From assembly GCA_934573855.1 (NCBI GenBank), contig CAKTMF010000006.1:1-64000 (forward strand): DNA of 64,000 nucleotides, given 5' to 3'. This DNA is from an uncultured Oscillospiraceae bacterium (GTDB taxonomy: Bacteria > Bacillota > Clostridia > Oscillospirales > Oscillospiraceae). Shown piece after piece: positions 16,159-24,810 of the stretch. The notes under the pieces were generated by a model that was not told the DNA's origin, made no database searches, and saw only the letters and a program-made list of their open reading frames with translations. The translations under genes were made by a program, and so were the position numbers. Each line of letters starts with the position of its first letter. Position 1 is the stretch's first letter.

Positions 16159-17766
16159 ATGAAAGCAACTGATAAGCTTATAGCCGCCATCGACAGCAAG
16201 CTCAAGCGCTTCGACCCCATCTGGCAGGCAGAGAACGGCGTCGGCGGCCAGAGATCCCGCTACTATGACAAGACCGGCGTCGCGAAGTGGCGCGAATGGC
16301 GCGGCGTAAAGGACACCTTCTACGACTACACCCAGTGGCTCAACAACCTCATGAGCATGGTGCAGATGGTCGCCTCCGCCCCCATCCCCTGCCTCAAGGG
16401 CTTCTGGGAGTACCGCTGGATGGGTTCCTACCTCGGCACGTTCATGTTCATCGACCGCCTGTTCGAGGGCTACCGCGGCTACGAGCTGCGCACCGCCCAC
16501 GCCAACATGCACGCCATCGTCCGGAGCCTCACGAAGCGTATCGCGCTCGTCCTCTCGAACGACAAGCGTCTCGGCGGCGGCCCCCGCAGCGACGACTTCA
16601 TCCCCTTTGACGAGGTTCTGCCTCCGCTGTTCATGACGGGCTTCAAGGGGCTTATCCCCTTCCCGCTCCAGACTCTTCCCGAGTTCATCATCTGCGACGT
16701 CGACCAGCACATCGAGCCGTACTACATCGACGTGGCTGAGTCCTTCGGTCTGCCGGCTGACGTCTGCTCCCGCTGCGCGGCCGAGACCGGCGTTGCCATA
16801 GACGACGCCTTCCCCATCATCGGCAAGGCCTTCCTCACCACCAATATGCCCTGCAACGCCTCCGAGTGTACCTCCATGATACAGCGCCGCCGCGTGAATC
16901 TGCCCGACTTCCCCGTAACTCTCGCAATGATCCACAACGAGCCTGGCGCGCACCCCTACTCCACGCAGGTCCTCAAGGACAGTATCGCCTTCATCGAGAA
17001 GGAATACGGCATAAAGTACGACTGGAACGAGCTGTTCAAGTACGCCGAGCTTATGAACGAGCAGAACACCATCGAGCTTGAGAAGTGGGACTACTTCAAG
17101 ACCCCGTACTCCGCCCTCGTCGGCATTGCCGAGACGCTCTACCGTCTGTACTCCTGGGCCTCCGTCAACGGCACCGACCCCTACTTCAACAAGGTCGACC
17201 GCAAGGTCATCGGTCTCATGCGCAAGGCATATGAGGAGAAGTACGAACCCTTCGCCGGCAAGACCCGTCACCGCGCCTTCCTGTGGGGACCCTCCGCGGT
17301 CTACTACACCGACTTCCCGACATGGGTGCAGAACTGCTGGGGCATCAATATCGTGCTGAACATGGACTCCACCATGGGTCACAACATGATCGACACCAAG
17401 GATCCCGAGCAGGCCATCAAGGATCTCGCCCTGTTCTCCGAAAAGGCTACCATGCGTCATCACGCCGTCGGCGGCTGGGAGAACGTCAACGCCATCTGGG
17501 AGTGGGCGAAGAACTTCAACTGCGACATGGTCCTCTTCAACGACAACATCGCCTGCAAGGGCATGCTCGGCGTCCATGCGCTCATGGAGGAGCAGGCCCG
17601 CGAGCTGGGCTTCCATTTCGTGTTTATCGAGCATGACCTTGAGGACTGCCGCACCGTCTCCCGTCAGGATATGAGAAACTGCGTCAACAACTATATGTCC
17701 GTCGTTCTCAACGAGAAGCCGCTTGACCCGACCATCGTAGAGTTTGACGACTCCATGGCATACTAA
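16159..17766 (+). CDS. 2-hydroxyacyl-CoA dehydratase / benzoyl-CoA reductase family subunit (larger)
   Basis: Second subunit of the same family, 535 residues. This is longer than the usual 380-450, because of an added N-terminal part (about 1-120). Conserved features are the NMPCNASECTSMIQRRR cluster region in the first lobe, and in the second lobe the GGWENVNAIWEWAKNFNCDMVLF and DNIACKGMLGVHALMEEQARELG segments. The last resembles the family's helix before the second cluster site. It starts with ATG at 16159 after GGGAGG in the upstream gene's end. It is expected to form the heterodimer with the preceding gene, and the same extreme codon bias is seen. Confidence 0.85.
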   Translation: MKATDKLIAAIDSKLKRFDPIWQAENGVGGQRSRYYDKTGVAKWREWRGVKDTFYDYTQWLNNLMSMVQMVASAPIPCLKGFWEYRWMGSYLGTFMFIDRLFEGYRGYELRTAHANMHAIVRSLTKRIALVLSNDKRLGGGPRSDDFIPFDEVLPPLFMTGFKGLIPFPLQTLPEFIICDVDQHIEPYYIDVAESFGLPADVCSRCAAETGVAIDDAFPIIGKAFLTTNMPCNASECTSMIQRRRVNLPDFPVTLAMIHNEPGAHPYSTQVLKDSIAFIEKEYGIKYDWNELFKYAELMNEQNTIELEKWDYFKTPYSALVGIAETLYRLYSWASVNGTDPYFNKVDRKVIGLMRKAYEEKYEPFAGKTRHRAFLWGPSAVYYTDFPTWVQNCWGINIVLNMDSTMGHNMIDTKDPEQAIKDLALFSEKATMRHHAVGGWENVNAIWEWAKNFNCDMVLFNDNIACKGMLGVHALMEEQARELGFHFVFIEHDLEDCRTVSRQDMRNCVNNYMSVVLNEKPLDPTIVEFDDSMAY

Positions 17767-17783
17767 GAAAGGCGGATCGCGTT

Positions 17784-17969
17784 ATGAAGAAATTCTTTAA
17801 GGTTCTTTTCAAGATAGTCGGCAAACTCCTTATTGTCGCACTCATCTTCTTCGTCGTCACCTTTGGCCTCTACATCACCAACGGTGAGAACAAGCTCATA
17901 TATTACGTCGTGCGTCCGCTGCTCAACAAGCATTATGACTCTCAGGTCCGCGACAGAAGGATCGTCTGA
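17784..17969 (+). CDS. Single-pass membrane microprotein, 61 aa
   Basis: Not a recognised family. A basic N-terminus (MKKFFKVLFK) leads into one strong transmembrane helix (about 11-31), followed by YITNGENKLIYYVVRPLLNKHYD and a basic tail. It starts 17 bp after the dehydratase large subunit with an AAAGGCGG Shine-Dalgarno and shares its GC-ending codon use and terminator, so it is the third gene of that operon. The inference is membrane tethering or regulation of the dehydratase. A chance ORF is unlikely given the clear ribosome-binding site and amphipathic layout. Confidence 0.7.
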   Translation: MKKFFKVLFKIVGKLLIVALIFFVVTFGLYITNGENKLIYYVVRPLLNKHYDSQVRDRRIV

Positions 17970-17986
17970 CCGCTCAGGCAACATCA

Positions 17987-18017
17987 AACGCCCCATGTGC
18001 AATGCACATGGGGCGTT
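17987..18017. terminator. Bidirectional terminator
   Basis: AACGCCCCATGTGC-aat-GCACATGGGGCGTT between the microprotein and the convergent beta-propeller gene. Confidence 0.85.
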
Positions 18018-18044
18018 TACATTTCATTTTTACTTCCGCGCTTT

Positions 18045-19922
18045 TTATTTCAGCGTCCATCTGCCGGCGGCGTCATAGTAGACGTCCTTTAGGAGAGCGC
18101 TGCTCTCCTTTCCGTCAAAGTAGACGCAGTTCGAGTACACTCTCCCGGCGCTGTCGGAGGAGAGATACTTGAGATAGGTGAAGCTGTCCGCCTCGATCCG
18201 GTCTCCGCTGCCGCTGCTGACCCGGCCTATGACCGCGTCGCTCGCGATCTTGTTGGAGCCTTCGCCGAAGCTGTACAGGTACATCACGGCTATGCGCGTG
18301 CCGGAGGCGTTGGTGCTCTCGCCCTCGCGGTAATAGATGACGCTGCTGCCGTTCTCGCAGGGGAGATACGTTCCGGAGGCCTCAGAGGCGATCTTCACCG
18401 GCTCCTCGTCCCCGATACGGTAGACGTACAGGTTGCCCACCCCGGCGCTGACATCCTTGAGGTAGTAGACATATTTACCGTCGCGCGAGAGAATGAAGCT
18501 CTGCACGTCCGCGGAAATACGCACCCGCTCGGACGCGTTTGCCCCGCTGACCTCGACATAATACATGTTTCCGTCGCTCGCGGTGAAGCAGGCAACGCCG
18601 CCGCGGAGCTGGAAGCTCCTGACCTTTGATATGAGCTTTTCCCTGTCGCCGAGCAGGTCGAGATAGTAGATATTGCCTCCCGCGCTGCCGGAGACATGGA
18701 CGTACACCCCGCCGGCGTTCTCACCGCCGTCCTCGCCGAGCAGGCCGGAGACGGTATACAGCTCTCCCGAGACGGGGGTCCCGCCAAGCTTTGCGCGGCT
18801 GACGGTGCCGTTGTTCCAGAGATAGGCGCACTCGCCGTCCGGGTTCGTAACGGCAAGGAATTTTCCGTTCTCGCTGAACACCGCCTTGGTCGCGGCGGTC
18901 GTGCCGACAAGAGTCTCGAGTATGCTTCTCCCGTGCAGGTCGTACAGATATATATTCTGCGCGTTGTTGCTCCAGTCGGTCCAGACCGCGCACCTGCCGT
19001 CGTCCGACACCGCAACGGCCCTCGGCGTGCCGGAATAGCCGCCGGCCTCGGTGGCTTCTTCGGCCCCGTCGGGGAGGATATAGAACTTATCGCCGAGGGA
19101 ATAGAGTACGCTGAGCGTGTTTTTCGCGACGGCAAAGCTCGCGGTGCCGCCCACGGTATGATCGGCTCCGCTCGAGAACGTGAATCTGTGCAGCTGACCG
19201 TCACGGGTGATGTACAGAACGCCGCTGTTCCTCACGGCGATGATACCGGTCTTTGGCTGAGCGTCGGCGGATATGTCGCGGCGGTCCTGCTGCGCCGTAT
19301 CGCAGAAGAAGAGCGCCCCATCCTTTTCCTGCACGACGAGGCTCTTTTTGTCCGGGCTGACTGCACAGACCTCGGCGTCGCCCTCGACCGTGACGTACTT
19401 ACCGCCGGAGAGCGGCGCGCACGCGGCCCCCCCGTCCGTAACGAAACCGGCCTCAGACGCGCCGGGGAGCGAGGACTCTTTCCCGCCGCTCAGCACCATG
19501 GCAAGCACCAGCACGATCACGCCGATCGCCGCCGTCGCGCCCGCAAGGGTACGCGGAGAGATGTTGGTCTTTCTGAGCAGCGCCGCGAATCCCCTCGGGG
19601 CGCGCTTGGTGGTCTTGCCCCTCTCGCGCCGGGCGACGGGTACGGGCTCCTCCGGCGCTTCCGCTCCGGGAGAAAACGCGCTCATACGCCGCGTATGGTC
19701 ACGCACAGGCTCGCTCCTCACCGCGGCCGACGGTGCCGCGCGCTCCGCCTTCGCGGCGGGACGCGGCTTCTCCGCGCTCTCTGACGGCGCCTTGTCCGCC
19801 ACTACGCGGACACCCTCGTCGTCAATATATTCGACCTTGGAAGCAGACTTTTTCTTGGGAACGTAGACGACAACGTCGTCATCCGCGTCGTCCGTTCTGT
19901 TCAAAAGTTCCGTGTCGTTCAC
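18045..19922 (-). CDS. Membrane-anchored beta-propeller (TolB/WD40-like) protein
   Basis: A cytosolic acidic and then Ala/Pro/Arg-rich N-terminus (about 1-125, with VVVYVPKKKS) leads to one transmembrane helix (about 127-145). An extracellular domain of about 470 residues follows. That domain is built from repeated beta-blade patterns such as SPDKKSLVVQEKDGALFF, SDDGRCAVWTDWSNN, SENGKFLAVTNPDG and SRDGKYVYYLKD, as in TolB-like/DUF5050 propellers. No enzyme motif is visible. The GTG at 19922 is chosen because GGAGGTGAG precedes it. The gene has its own promoter. Possible roles, inferred only, are sensing or scaffolding at the cell surface. Confidence 0.75.
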   Translation of the reverse strand: MNDTELLNRTDDADDDVVVYVPKKKSASKVEYIDDEGVRVVADKAPSESAEKPRPAAKAERAAPSAAVRSEPVRDHTRRMSAFSPGAEAPEEPVPVARRERGKTTKRAPRGFAALLRKTNISPRTLAGATAAIGVIVLVLAMVLSGGKESSLPGASEAGFVTDGGAACAPLSGGKYVTVEGDAEVCAVSPDKKSLVVQEKDGALFFCDTAQQDRRDISADAQPKTGIIAVRNSGVLYITRDGQLHRFTFSSGADHTVGGTASFAVAKNTLSVLYSLGDKFYILPDGAEEATEAGGYSGTPRAVAVSDDGRCAVWTDWSNNAQNIYLYDLHGRSILETLVGTTAATKAVFSENGKFLAVTNPDGECAYLWNNGTVSRAKLGGTPVSGELYTVSGLLGEDGGENAGGVYVHVSGSAGGNIYYLDLLGDREKLISKVRSFQLRGGVACFTASDGNMYYVEVSGANASERVRISADVQSFILSRDGKYVYYLKDVSAGVGNLYVYRIGDEEPVKIASEASGTYLPCENGSSVIYYREGESTNASGTRIAVMYLYSFGEGSNKIASDAVIGRVSSGSGDRIEADSFTYLKYLSSDSAGRVYSNCVYFDGKESSALLKDVYYDAAGRWTLK

Positions 19923-19954
19923 CGTCTCACCTCCATGTGCCAAAATCTCTGTAT

Positions 19955-19983
19955 ATTATACTATATGTACGCCCTCTTTTCAA
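19955..19983 (-). promoter_or_regulatory. Promoter of the beta-propeller gene
   Basis: Minus strand: TTGAAA, 17-bp spacer, TATAAT, about 35 bp before the GTG start. Confidence 0.75.
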
Positions 19984-20043
19984 CTGATTTCCGCCGCTGC
20001 GGGCGCTTTTCCTGAAGCTGGAAAAAAATATCTGCGGTTTCAC

Positions 20044-20072
20044 TTGACATAACGCCGTTTTCGGGATAGAAT
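20044..20072 (+). promoter_or_regulatory. rny: Promoter of rny
   Basis: TTGACA, exactly 17 bp, TAGAAT. This is the only clear promoter in the 350-bp gap before RNase Y. Confidence 0.8.
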
Positions 20073-20078
20073 ATATTG

Positions 20079-20270
20079 AATAATATCTTGTTCTTTGTCA
20101 GGGGAGACATGGGACAGGTATTGCTTTTCAAGTACGATGGGTGCGTTTTATGGCCTGTCTTGTTTTAGATTTCAACTTAACACAGCCCGGGTCGGAGCGT
20201 CTGCTCCGGTCTGCGCAAACCCACTAAACCACCGCAAAATTCTTAAAGAATGGAGGTGTGTTTACTTACT
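20079..20270 (+). other. Long structured leader of rny
   Basis: About 190 nt are transcribed before RNase Y. Visible pairing is ACAtGGGACAGG (near 20108) with CCTGTCTTGT (near 20154), and a tight CGGAG-cgtct-GCTCCG hairpin near 20194. There is no T run, so this is not an obvious terminator. No known riboswitch motif was recognised, and no ORF lies inside it. RNase Y autoregulation through its own leader is a possible reason for the structure. Confidence 0.4.
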
Positions 20271-21812
20271 ATGCCAGTTGCTTTGTGGATCGTTATTATG
20301 GCCGCCGCTGCGGCCGTTGCATTCCTGCTTGGCATCCAGTACCGAAAAAGGATCGGTGAGCGCGAGATAGTCAGCGCGGAGGAAGAAGCCAAGCGAATAA
20401 TAAATGAGTCAATAAAGAGTGCCGAGAGTAAGAAACGTGAAGCTCTCGTCGAGGCAAAGGAAGAAATACACAAAAGCCGCTCCGAATACGAGCGGGAGGA
20501 AAAGGCACGCCGTGCCGAGCTGCAGAAGCAGGAACGCCGCCTGCAGCAGAAGGAAGAAAATCTTGACCGCAAGATCGATTCCGTAGAAAAGAAGAGCGAT
20601 AACCTCAACAGCAAGATCGCCGCCGTGGACGCCCAGCAGCAGGAAGTGGCGATGATCAAGAAGAGCCAGCTCGAAATGCTGGAAAAGATCTCCGGCTTCT
20701 CCATTGAAGAGGCCAAGGCTTACCTCATCGCCAACATCCGTGACGATGTCACCCACGAGATGGCGATGAAGGTCAAGGAGATTGAGGCCCAGTACAAGGA
20801 GGAGGCCGATGACCGCGCACGCGACATCATCGCCACCGCCATCCAGCGCTGCGCCTCCGACCATGCGAGCGAGATAACCGTTTCCGTCGTTCCTCTCCCC
20901 AACGACGAAATGAAGGGCCGCATAATCGGCCGTGAAGGACGCAACATCCGTTCCATCGAAACTCTCACCGGGTGCGACCTCATCATTGACGATACCCCCG
21001 AGGCCATCACCGTTTCCAGCTTTGACCCCGTCCGCCGCGAGGTGGCCCGTCTTGCCCTTGAAAAGCTCATCCAGGACGGCCGTATCCATCCCGCACGCAT
21101 TGAAGAGATGGTCGCGAAGGCTCAGAAAGAGGTCAACGCCACCATCAAGGCAGAGGGCGAGCGCGCAGTGTTCGAGACCAACATCCACGGTCTCAACCCC
21201 GAGCTTGTGCGTCTCCTCGGCCGCATGAAGTACCGTACCAGCTACGGTCAGAACGTTCTCAACCACTCCATCGAGGTCTCCCATATCGCGGGCCTTCTGG
21301 CCGCGGAGCTGGGAGTCGATGTGAATGTCGCAAAGCGCGCGGGCCTTCTCCACGACCTCGGCAAGGCCATCGACCACGAGGTCGAGGGCAGCCATGTCAC
21401 CATCGGAGTCGGTCTCGCCCGCAAGTACAAGGAGAGCGAAGCCGTTATCCACGCCATCGAGGCGCACCACGGCGACGTTGAGCCGCACACCGTCGAGGCT
21501 TGCCTCGTACAGGCAGCGGACGCCATCTCCGCCTCCCGCCCTGGCGCACGCAGAGAGAACATCGAAAACTACGTCAAACGTCTTGAGAAGCTCGAAGAGG
21601 TCTCCAAGAGCTTCCCCGGTATCGCAAGCTCCTACGCCATTCAGGCCGGCCGCGAGATTCGTATCATGGTCAAGCCTGAAGAGGTCAGCGAGGATCAGAT
21701 GGTCCTGCTTGCCCGCGATATCGCGAAGAAGATCGAGGACGAGCTCACCTACCCCGGCCAGATCAAGGTCCACGTCCTGCGCGAGACCAAGGCCGTGGAT
21801 TACGCAAAGTAA
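20271..21812 (+). CDS. rny: Ribonuclease Y
   Basis: Membrane-anchored endoribonuclease that starts mRNA decay. An N-terminal transmembrane helix (3-20) is followed by a long charged coiled coil (about 25-190), a KH RNA-binding domain (IIGREGRNIRSIETLTGCDLI region) and an HD domain with HDLGKAIDHE. The length of 513 residues matches B. subtilis RNase Y (520). The ATG at 20271 (MPVALW) lies 14 bases after GGAGG; an ATG at 20250 overlaps that Shine-Dalgarno and is less likely. A strong terminator follows. Confidence 0.97.
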   Translation: MPVALWIVIMAAAAAVAFLLGIQYRKRIGEREIVSAEEEAKRIINESIKSAESKKREALVEAKEEIHKSRSEYEREEKARRAELQKQERRLQQKEENLDRKIDSVEKKSDNLNSKIAAVDAQQQEVAMIKKSQLEMLEKISGFSIEEAKAYLIANIRDDVTHEMAMKVKEIEAQYKEEADDRARDIIATAIQRCASDHASEITVSVVPLPNDEMKGRIIGREGRNIRSIETLTGCDLIIDDTPEAITVSSFDPVRREVARLALEKLIQDGRIHPARIEEMVAKAQKEVNATIKAEGERAVFETNIHGLNPELVRLLGRMKYRTSYGQNVLNHSIEVSHIAGLLAAELGVDVNVAKRAGLLHDLGKAIDHEVEGSHVTIGVGLARKYKESEAVIHAIEAHHGDVEPHTVEACLVQAADAISASRPGARRENIENYVKRLEKLEEVSKSFPGIASSYAIQAGREIRIMVKPEEVSEDQMVLLARDIAKKIEDELTYPGQIKVHVLRETKAVDYAK

Positions 21813-21829
21813 AAACACCGTCAAAAACG

Positions 21830-21861
21830 CCCTGCCGGTTCAAACCGGCAGGGATTTTTTT
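21830..21861 (+). terminator. Rho-independent terminator of rny
   Basis: CCCTGCCGGTT-ca-AACCGGCAGGG followed by a T7 run. Confidence 0.93.
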
Positions 21862-21880
21862 ATGCCGCACGGCACGGAAA

Positions 21881-21914
21881 ATGCCCCGGATACCGTCTTT
21901 GGTATCCGGGGCAT
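21881..21914 (-). terminator. Terminator of the repeat-protein remnant
   Basis: ATGCCCCGGATACC-gtcttt-GGTATCCGGGGCAT, with TTTTCC downstream on the minus strand. Confidence 0.8.
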
Positions 21915-21923
21915 AAAGCTTAT

Positions 21924-22821
21924 TCAGGGGCTTTCGGGAGCCTCCGCTTTGGGCGGCTCGGTTTTATCTGTATCGGAGGACTTGACGTCGCCCTCGGCCG
22001 GCACCTCCGGCTGAACGGGTTCCGGCGCCAGGGCCGCAGGCGTTTCATTCACGGACTGGGTTCCGGCCGCGTCACCCTGTGTGCCGCCTTCGGGAGCGTT
22101 CTCCTTCCACACCGCATAGAGGGTCTTTGCGGCAGTCTCGTTGGGGACAGTAGCGCGCAGGACGATGGTCTCGGACGTCCCCTCCTTCGCGGGATAGCTG
22201 TAGGCCGCCTCGGTCGCGTCGGGAGTTTCCGCCCAGCCAAGGAAGGTGTAGCCCTCGCGGGCGGCGTCGCTGGAGATGATGTTGACCTCGATATAGGAAA
22301 CGGTGTTTGAGTACGGCAGGGTCGTCGTCACACCCGCGCCCTCGTAGTTCAGGTCGTAGGAGAGCGTGTACTGGTAGCTCTTCTGCCAGACCGCGTACAG
22401 GGTCGTATTCGCATTGGCCACGGGTACCTCGTCGCCGGGGCGATAGACCACGTCGCCGTCCTTCTCGGTCGACCAGCCGAGGAACAGGGCCTCGCTTCTG
22501 GTGGGGATGTTGTCGGGGATACGGATGTACGCCGTGTCGGCATAGGACGTGCCGCTGCTGTCGGCCGCAGTGCTCCAGCCGACGAAGCCCGCGCCGTCCT
22601 TGGTGAAGGCGTTCTCGCGGAGGGGGACGTCGCTGCCGTAGCTCGCGGAGGTATTCTCCATGCTGCCCTCGCCGCCGTTCGCGTCGTACACGATGGTGTA
22701 CCGGTTCGGCGTCCATTTGGCATAGAGCGTAACGGTCACTCTGTCGGCCGCGCTGTCGCTCTCGAACTCACTGCCGTATTCAACGGTCACGGTGCTGCCG
22801 CCGCCGAAAAGCTCTCTTCAT
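21924..22821 (-). pseudogene. Internally deleted InlB/Flg_new-repeat surface protein
   Basis: The open part (from about 22790) encodes several Listeria-Bacteroides (Flg_new) repeats: YTIVYDANGG...GFVGWST, ALFLGWST...LYAVW, YTLSYDLN...YTFLGWAE...LYAVW. A Glu/Pro/Ala-rich tail with no LPxTG or membrane anchor follows. It lacks a start and signal peptide in frame. Upstream on the same strand are a full promoter (22904-22932), GGGAGG (22833-22838) and an ATG at 22821 encoding MKRAF before it runs out of frame. The simplest reading is a secreted repeat protein whose signal peptide and N-terminal domains were lost by an out-of-frame deletion, leaving promoter, start and C-terminus. Confidence 0.65.
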
Positions 22822-22903
22822 CCGGCCGCACGCCTCCCGACGGGAAGCGCAGGTTTCATGTCCGGTGCGGCATAGACCATTTTTGCCCAATACCACACAT
22901 GTC

Positions 22904-22932
22904 ATTATAATAAAGAGAAACGCAAAAAGCAA
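22904..22932 (-). promoter_or_regulatory. Promoter of the repeat-protein pseudogene
   Basis: Minus strand: TTGCTT, 17-bp spacer, TATAAT. Apart from this and the next terminator I see nothing in 22822-23014. Confidence 0.65.
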
Positions 22933-23014
22933 GTAGCGCAAGGGATTTTAGCAAACTTTTTTACTACCTTTTTTGTGAATGCGGCCGTCTTTTCGTCGGC
23001 ATCCTCATATAAGT

Positions 23015-23041
23015 AAAAAGCCCGTCGGAGACGGGCTTTTT
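23015..23041. terminator. Bidirectional terminator
   Basis: AAAAAGCCCGTC-gga-GACGGGCTTTTT, downstream of the DUF975 gene on the minus strand. Confidence 0.85.
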
Positions 23042-23060
23042 GTGTACTGTTGAACTGTAT

Positions 23061-23795
23061 TTAGAATTCCACGGTGTTCCAGCCTGCAGCGCCGCTGTTC
23101 ACGCGCAGCTGCTCGTAATAAAGCGCATAGGTCAGGCCGAAGTACGGTCTCGTCCACACCTGAACGAGATACCCCACTCCGGGCAGTGCGCCGAGGAACC
23201 ACCAGCCGATGAAGCTTACATCCAGTCCGAAAAGCTCCCATTTATGGCCGTCCATCATGCGCTTGCTCTCGCGTATGCACTGCATTGGGCTGTACTCCGG
23301 ATGGTCGATGAGGATGTAATAGGCCATGCGGTATCTATATGCGGCTATGAGTCCGGGTACCACGAGAAGGAGCGTCCAGAGCGTGATGAAGATACTCTGG
23401 AGTATGCTGAGGAGTATTATCTTCCAGAAAAAGCCGAAGCCGTCCAGCAGATTCTCAAAGCATGCGCCCGTGCCGCGGACAGTGTTGAGCAGGAATATCA
23501 TGAAGCCGACCGAGACGATGGTCATGACCATGTTGAGCAGGAACTCCACGGTATACGCCGAGAACGGCGGGCGGATGCGGTCGAGATACTCCACGGCATA
23601 CTCATAGTTGCCGTTCATGACATGCTCCGTGTACTGGGTCAGGTTCTCCTGCGTTATCCCGCCGCCGAGTATCCTTGCGCTGAGGTACGCGATAAGCGCG
23701 GTGAGAGCAATATACGCAAGCCCGATAAGCACGGGACGCGGGCTTGACTGCGCCATATATGACCGGGCGCGGTATTTCAGTTCGCTGCCATTCAT
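23061..23795 (-). CDS. DUF975 family membrane protein
   Basis: Integral membrane protein of DUF975, function unknown. Features are MNGSELKYRARSYM at the N-terminus, five to six hydrophobic segments, and the family signature VPGLIAAYRYRMAYYILIDHPEYSPMQCIRESKRMMDGHKWELF in the middle. Two C-terminal helices follow (SFIGWWFLGALPGVGYL). The ATG at 23795 follows CGGAGGG; a longer frame upstream crosses the promoter and is rejected. Length 244 residues. Confidence 0.85.
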   Translation of the reverse strand: MNGSELKYRARSYMAQSSPRPVLIGLAYIALTALIAYLSARILGGGITQENLTQYTEHVMNGNYEYAVEYLDRIRPPFSAYTVEFLLNMVMTIVSVGFMIFLLNTVRGTGACFENLLDGFGFFWKIILLSILQSIFITLWTLLLVVPGLIAAYRYRMAYYILIDHPEYSPMQCIRESKRMMDGHKWELFGLDVSFIGWWFLGALPGVGYLVQVWTRPYFGLTYALYYEQLRVNSGAAGWNTVEF

Positions 23796-23826
23796 TCTAT
23801 TCCCTCCGAAATGTTTCTGTGGGTCA

Positions 23827-23855
23827 AATATATCATTCCGTTCTATGTATGTAAA
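23827..23855 (-). promoter_or_regulatory. Promoter of the DUF975 gene
   Basis: Minus strand: TTTACA, 17-bp spacer, TATATT. Confidence 0.65.
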
Positions 23856-23887
23856 GCAAAAAATATGAACATTCTCATAAAAATTCC

Positions 23888-23916
23888 TTGACAAGGCAAT
23901 GCTGTAATGCTATTAT
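23888..23916 (+). promoter_or_regulatory. Promoter of tRNA-Leu
   Basis: TTGACA, 17-bp spacer, TATTAT, 20 bp before the mature tRNA. Confidence 0.85.
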
Positions 23917-23935
23917 TATCAGGCGTTCCAGATAT

Positions 23936-24023
23936 GCGCGAGTGGTGGAATTGGCAGACTCGCTAGATTCAGGTTCTAGTGCTCACTCCGGGCGTGCGGG
24001 TTCAAGTCCCGCCTCGCGCACCA
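23936..24023 (+). tRNA. tRNA-Leu (anticodon CAG)
   Basis: The acceptor stem GCGCGAG pairs with CTCGCGC. The anticodon stem-loop CTAGA-TTCAGGT-TCTAG shows CAG. A long variable arm (class II tRNA) is followed by the T-arm CGGG-TTCAAGT-CCCG, and the 3' ACCA is encoded. It has its own promoter and terminator. An integrase remnant points at its 3' end from 140 bp downstream, so it is the likely attachment site of the island that follows. Confidence 0.97.
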
Positions 24024-24027
24024 TAAA

Positions 24028-24063
24028 AGAGGCTCGAAACCGCAAGGTTTCGGGTCTTTTTTT
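24028..24063 (+). terminator. Terminator of tRNA-Leu
   Basis: CGAAACC-gcaa-GGTTTCG core with a T7 run. Confidence 0.9.
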
Positions 24064-24165
24064 GCTTTTTCTAAACGTTTCGAGGAAAGTTTTTGCGGTT
24101 GTCAATTTCTTTCTTTCCTTTAAACGGCCCATTTCTAACACTTTTCTAACGCCCTTCTAACCGGG

Positions 24166-24701
24166 TCAGAAGATACTGGCCGCCATTTTTTCGGTCAAAA
24201 GCTGCTTTCTCTGCACGTCCAGGTGGCCGTAAATGTTGGCGGTCATCTGAATATCCGAATGTCCCATGTACTCCTCACGCCTTTCAAGGTAAAGCCACTG
24301 TTCAGAAGCAGACTTGCACAACTGTGCCGAAGCTCATGGAAACGGATGTGCGGCAAGTGATTGTTTTTCAGCAGCAGGGAAAAATGCGAGGATATGTAAT
24401 CCGGGGAAAAGGGCTTGCCGTTAGGCCATTTGAAAATAAAATCGTTTTCTTTATCCAAAGCAAGATGTCTGCAAATCTTTGCGATGTATGCAAAGAAGAA
24501 GCTGGGACACTTTGGAGGGATTGTGTTCCAAGTCTTCATGTATGTGCTGTTGACACACTCTTCTGCATCTTCATCATTTTTTGTAATATTGTCTGCCAGA
24601 TGAAAAAGCCTTTTGCCATAAGTCTCATTGGTATATTTTATGGCATCTTCGTTTCTCTGGAAGAACAATTCAATTATTCTTTCATCATCCAATGTTTTCA
24701 C
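24166..24701 (-). pseudogene. Chimera: ECF sigma region 2 fused to a tyrosine-integrase C-terminus, frameshifted
   Basis: Residues 1-83 are an ECF sigma N-terminus (ERIIELFFQRNEDAI..., DAEECVNSTYMKTWN, FAYIAKICRHLALDK), homologous to the intact sigma at 26041. Directly after ALDK the frame becomes a phage-type integrase catalytic C-terminus (FKWPNGKPFSPDYIS, then the HELRHSCASLLL box). A one-base shift near 24270 breaks it. The continuation EYMGHSDIQMTANIYGHLD..., with the nucleophilic Tyr, runs on in the next frame to a stop at 24166. So both parents are broken: the sigma lost its region 4, and the integrase lost its N-terminus and reading frame. The GTG start at 24701 keeps a good GGAGGTG. 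Confidence 0.8.
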
Positions 24702-24810
24702 CTCCGGTCTTTATTGGGCCCTCACACATATAGACGGAACTCATAACCAATATCTAACGCTAATGATATCATTTTTTGAAAAAGTTGTCGATTTTTCAAA
24801 TTGATAAGGA

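Noticed and set aside
14977..17634. An 885-codon open frame antisense to the dehydratase genes
   Set aside because: It is opened by the GC-ending codon bias of the sense genes. Its product has no recognisable domain or ribosome-binding site, and the sense frames are clear family members.
22810..22880. 3' end of an FMN riboswitch (CCGGATGAAGAGAG) upstream of the repeat-protein remnant
   Set aside because: The conserved 5' part of the RFN element is missing, the promoter starts too close, and no riboflavin gene follows. The segment fits a short leader with GGGAGG and an ATG.
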